DNA of 20,385 nt from Silene noctiflora (Eukaryota; Streptophyta; Magnoliopsida; Caryophyllales; Caryophyllaceae). The translations under genes and the position numbers were made by a program. Positions 19,291 through 20,385 of the stretch are shown here, one piece after another (within the stretch, counting starts at the first letter, position 1; every line of letters begins with the position of its first letter). The notes below the pieces were generated by a model, which made no database searches, was not told where the DNA came from, and saw only the letters and a list, made by a program, of their open reading frames with translations. The stretch lies in assembly GCA_009801015.1 (NCBI GenBank), contig VHZZ01004656.1, positions 28,557 through 48,941 on the forward strand, written 5' to 3'.

Positions 19291-19542
19291 TACTCCCTCC
19301 CATTCAAACCAAATGTAACATTTGCTTTATCACACTTGTCGATCTACGTTTTGCGATGCGAATATCTTTAGTTACACATTATTAAAAATTATATTGATTT
19401 AATCTCCATATAGCATTCATGACGATAAATCAAACAAGATCTCTTTTGTCTTATAGATTAAGAATAATATCAAAAATTCCCTACGACCATGAATAGTGCC
19501 AAAACAAAAGTGTTACCTTTGGTTTGGATGAGAGGGAGTTTA
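19291..19542. mobile_element. Stowaway-like MITE (Tc1/mariner type)
   Basis: The element is 19293-19538 (246 bp). The left end reads CTCCCTCCCATTCAAACC and the right end, on the other strand, CTCCCTCTCATCCAAACC. The inverted ends match at about 25 of 28 positions as far as GTAACA. A TA lies at the left edge (19291-19292); on the right TTTA follows, so the TA duplication is slightly altered. CTCCCTC ends, size and lack of coding fit the Stowaway group. Confidence 0.85.
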
Positions 19543-20075
19543 TAATTAGTATTTTGTATAAGTTGACTTTTATCAAGTCAAGTGAATTTATAATTTGATG
19601 ACGAATTTTGAACTCGGGTAAAAAATATTTATTATTTAATTATTTGATAATTGATTAATAAATAATTAATAATTTAATAATTAATAGTTAATTATTTAAA
19701 TTGTTACGATATGTGTGTGTATATTGTGAGGCGGAGGTTATTAGTTAATAATTTTACAAGAGGTTGTAAAATTAACTAATAATTAATTATAAGACACATT
19801 TTATATTGATAAAATGGTAAAATATCACTTAATAGTTAAGTGTACATTATTTGTTAATTTATATTATTTAAGTGTTAAATAATTAAATTAATATTTAATT
19901 ATATAGGATAATTAAATATAAGTCTTATAAGCATTTATAGGACAAATGTCGAAAATCGAAATGGACCAAATTGGGTCCAAATGGACCGAGATACATTGTA
20001 GTTTGGCCATGGCATGTGGGTTGGCCAAGCCCACTACAAATTGTCACATATGTTTCATTTCTTTACATTTTGAGA

Positions 20076-20089
20076 GGCTATATATAGCC
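20076..20089 (+). promoter_or_regulatory. TATA-box palindrome GGCTATATATAGCC
   Basis: A perfect 14-base palindrome carrying a strong TATATA core. A transcription start about 30 bp downstream would fall near 20110. It probably drives the LTR read above, or an unknown gene beyond the window. No coding start is recognisable in the 270 bases that follow. Confidence 0.45.
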
Positions 20090-20385
20090 ATCCTCATACA
20101 CATTTTTTGGGGTTGAAAAAATAAGGAAAAAAAACTCTCCTTTCTCCCTTCCTTGGCCGGTTCAATAAAAGGATAAGGGGACTTGTTTTCCTTTTATTTT
20201 TCATCACAAAACTTGATCAAAAGTTGATCAAACCTCATCAAAATAAATCACAAATTATAATAAACATCAATAATATTATTAGTGTAATAATGTTACATAT
20301 ATTATACAAAACTCTTCTACAAAATTATCTAGTTAATAATTTGTAGTATTTTGGGATTAGTCTTGGATGTTCATCAAAGGAGGTA

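Larger units (their letters stand above)
18934..20385 (+). mobile_element. Probable LTR (gypsy-like), running off the window
   Basis: From TGTGTAGATACCCGTATCTG (18934) the sequence has the feel of the 5' end of a plant gypsy-type LTR. Further along is an AT-rich U3-like stretch, a clear TATA motif within the palindrome GGCTATATATAGCC (20076-20089), and a leader-like stretch to the window end. It would be at least 1.45 kb, with a Stowaway-like MITE inside. No gag-pol, primer-binding site or second LTR is visible in the window. It could instead be a host promoter with separate repeats. Confidence 0.4.

Overview
The window reads as nuclear DNA of a flowering plant. It holds one spliced gene in eight exons, surrounded and invaded by plant-type retrotransposons and small DNA transposons, in AT-rich sequence with (AAT)n and long poly(T) tracts. 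The repeated TACTCGATCGAGTA palindrome and the general repeat style recall Caryophyllales (pinks, spinach and beet relatives); this is an impression from memory, not a proof.

Left third (1-7010). A near full-length non-LTR retrotransposon (plant L1-type LINE) lies on the + strand at about 100-5199, inside an (AAT)n microsatellite. It has a 5' UTR, ORF1 (basic N-terminus, DUF4283-like domain, CCHC knuckle), ORF2 (endonuclease, reverse transcriptase, zf-RVT), a 3' UTR and a 15-base poly(A). Both ORFs are broken by stops and single-base frameshifts, and key residues have been lost through what look like G-to-A or C-to-T changes. To its right on the - strand (about 5389-6990) is a second, 5'-truncated LINE remnant of a different lineage, carrying a zf-RVT finger and a RNase H domain.

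Middle (7011-17445). After a non-coding upstream region containing six isolated N bases, the only intact protein gene runs from 8577 to 17445 on +. Eight exons with canonical GT-AG junctions and compatible phases join into a 495-residue membrane E3 ubiquitin ligase of the plant RING-CH (RINGv, MARCH-like) family. Its introns have collected many elements: a 732-bp hAT-type element with an exact 8-bp target duplication (intron 1), three copies of one Au-like SINE (introns 2, 4 and 7), and a long inverted-repeat element followed by a separate 39-bp-arm hairpin (intron 6).

Right end (17446-20385). Downstream of the gene are a 36-base T run, a foldback-like region, a 373-bp hAT-type MITE made of CCCGA-like units, a probable long LTR promoter region running off the window, and a Stowaway-like MITE at 19293-19538.

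No operon, CRISPR array, rRNA or tRNA gene was found. I did not find a new protein system. The most interesting signals are the mutation pattern of the LINE, the repeated SINE colonisation of a single gene, and the intronic hairpin.
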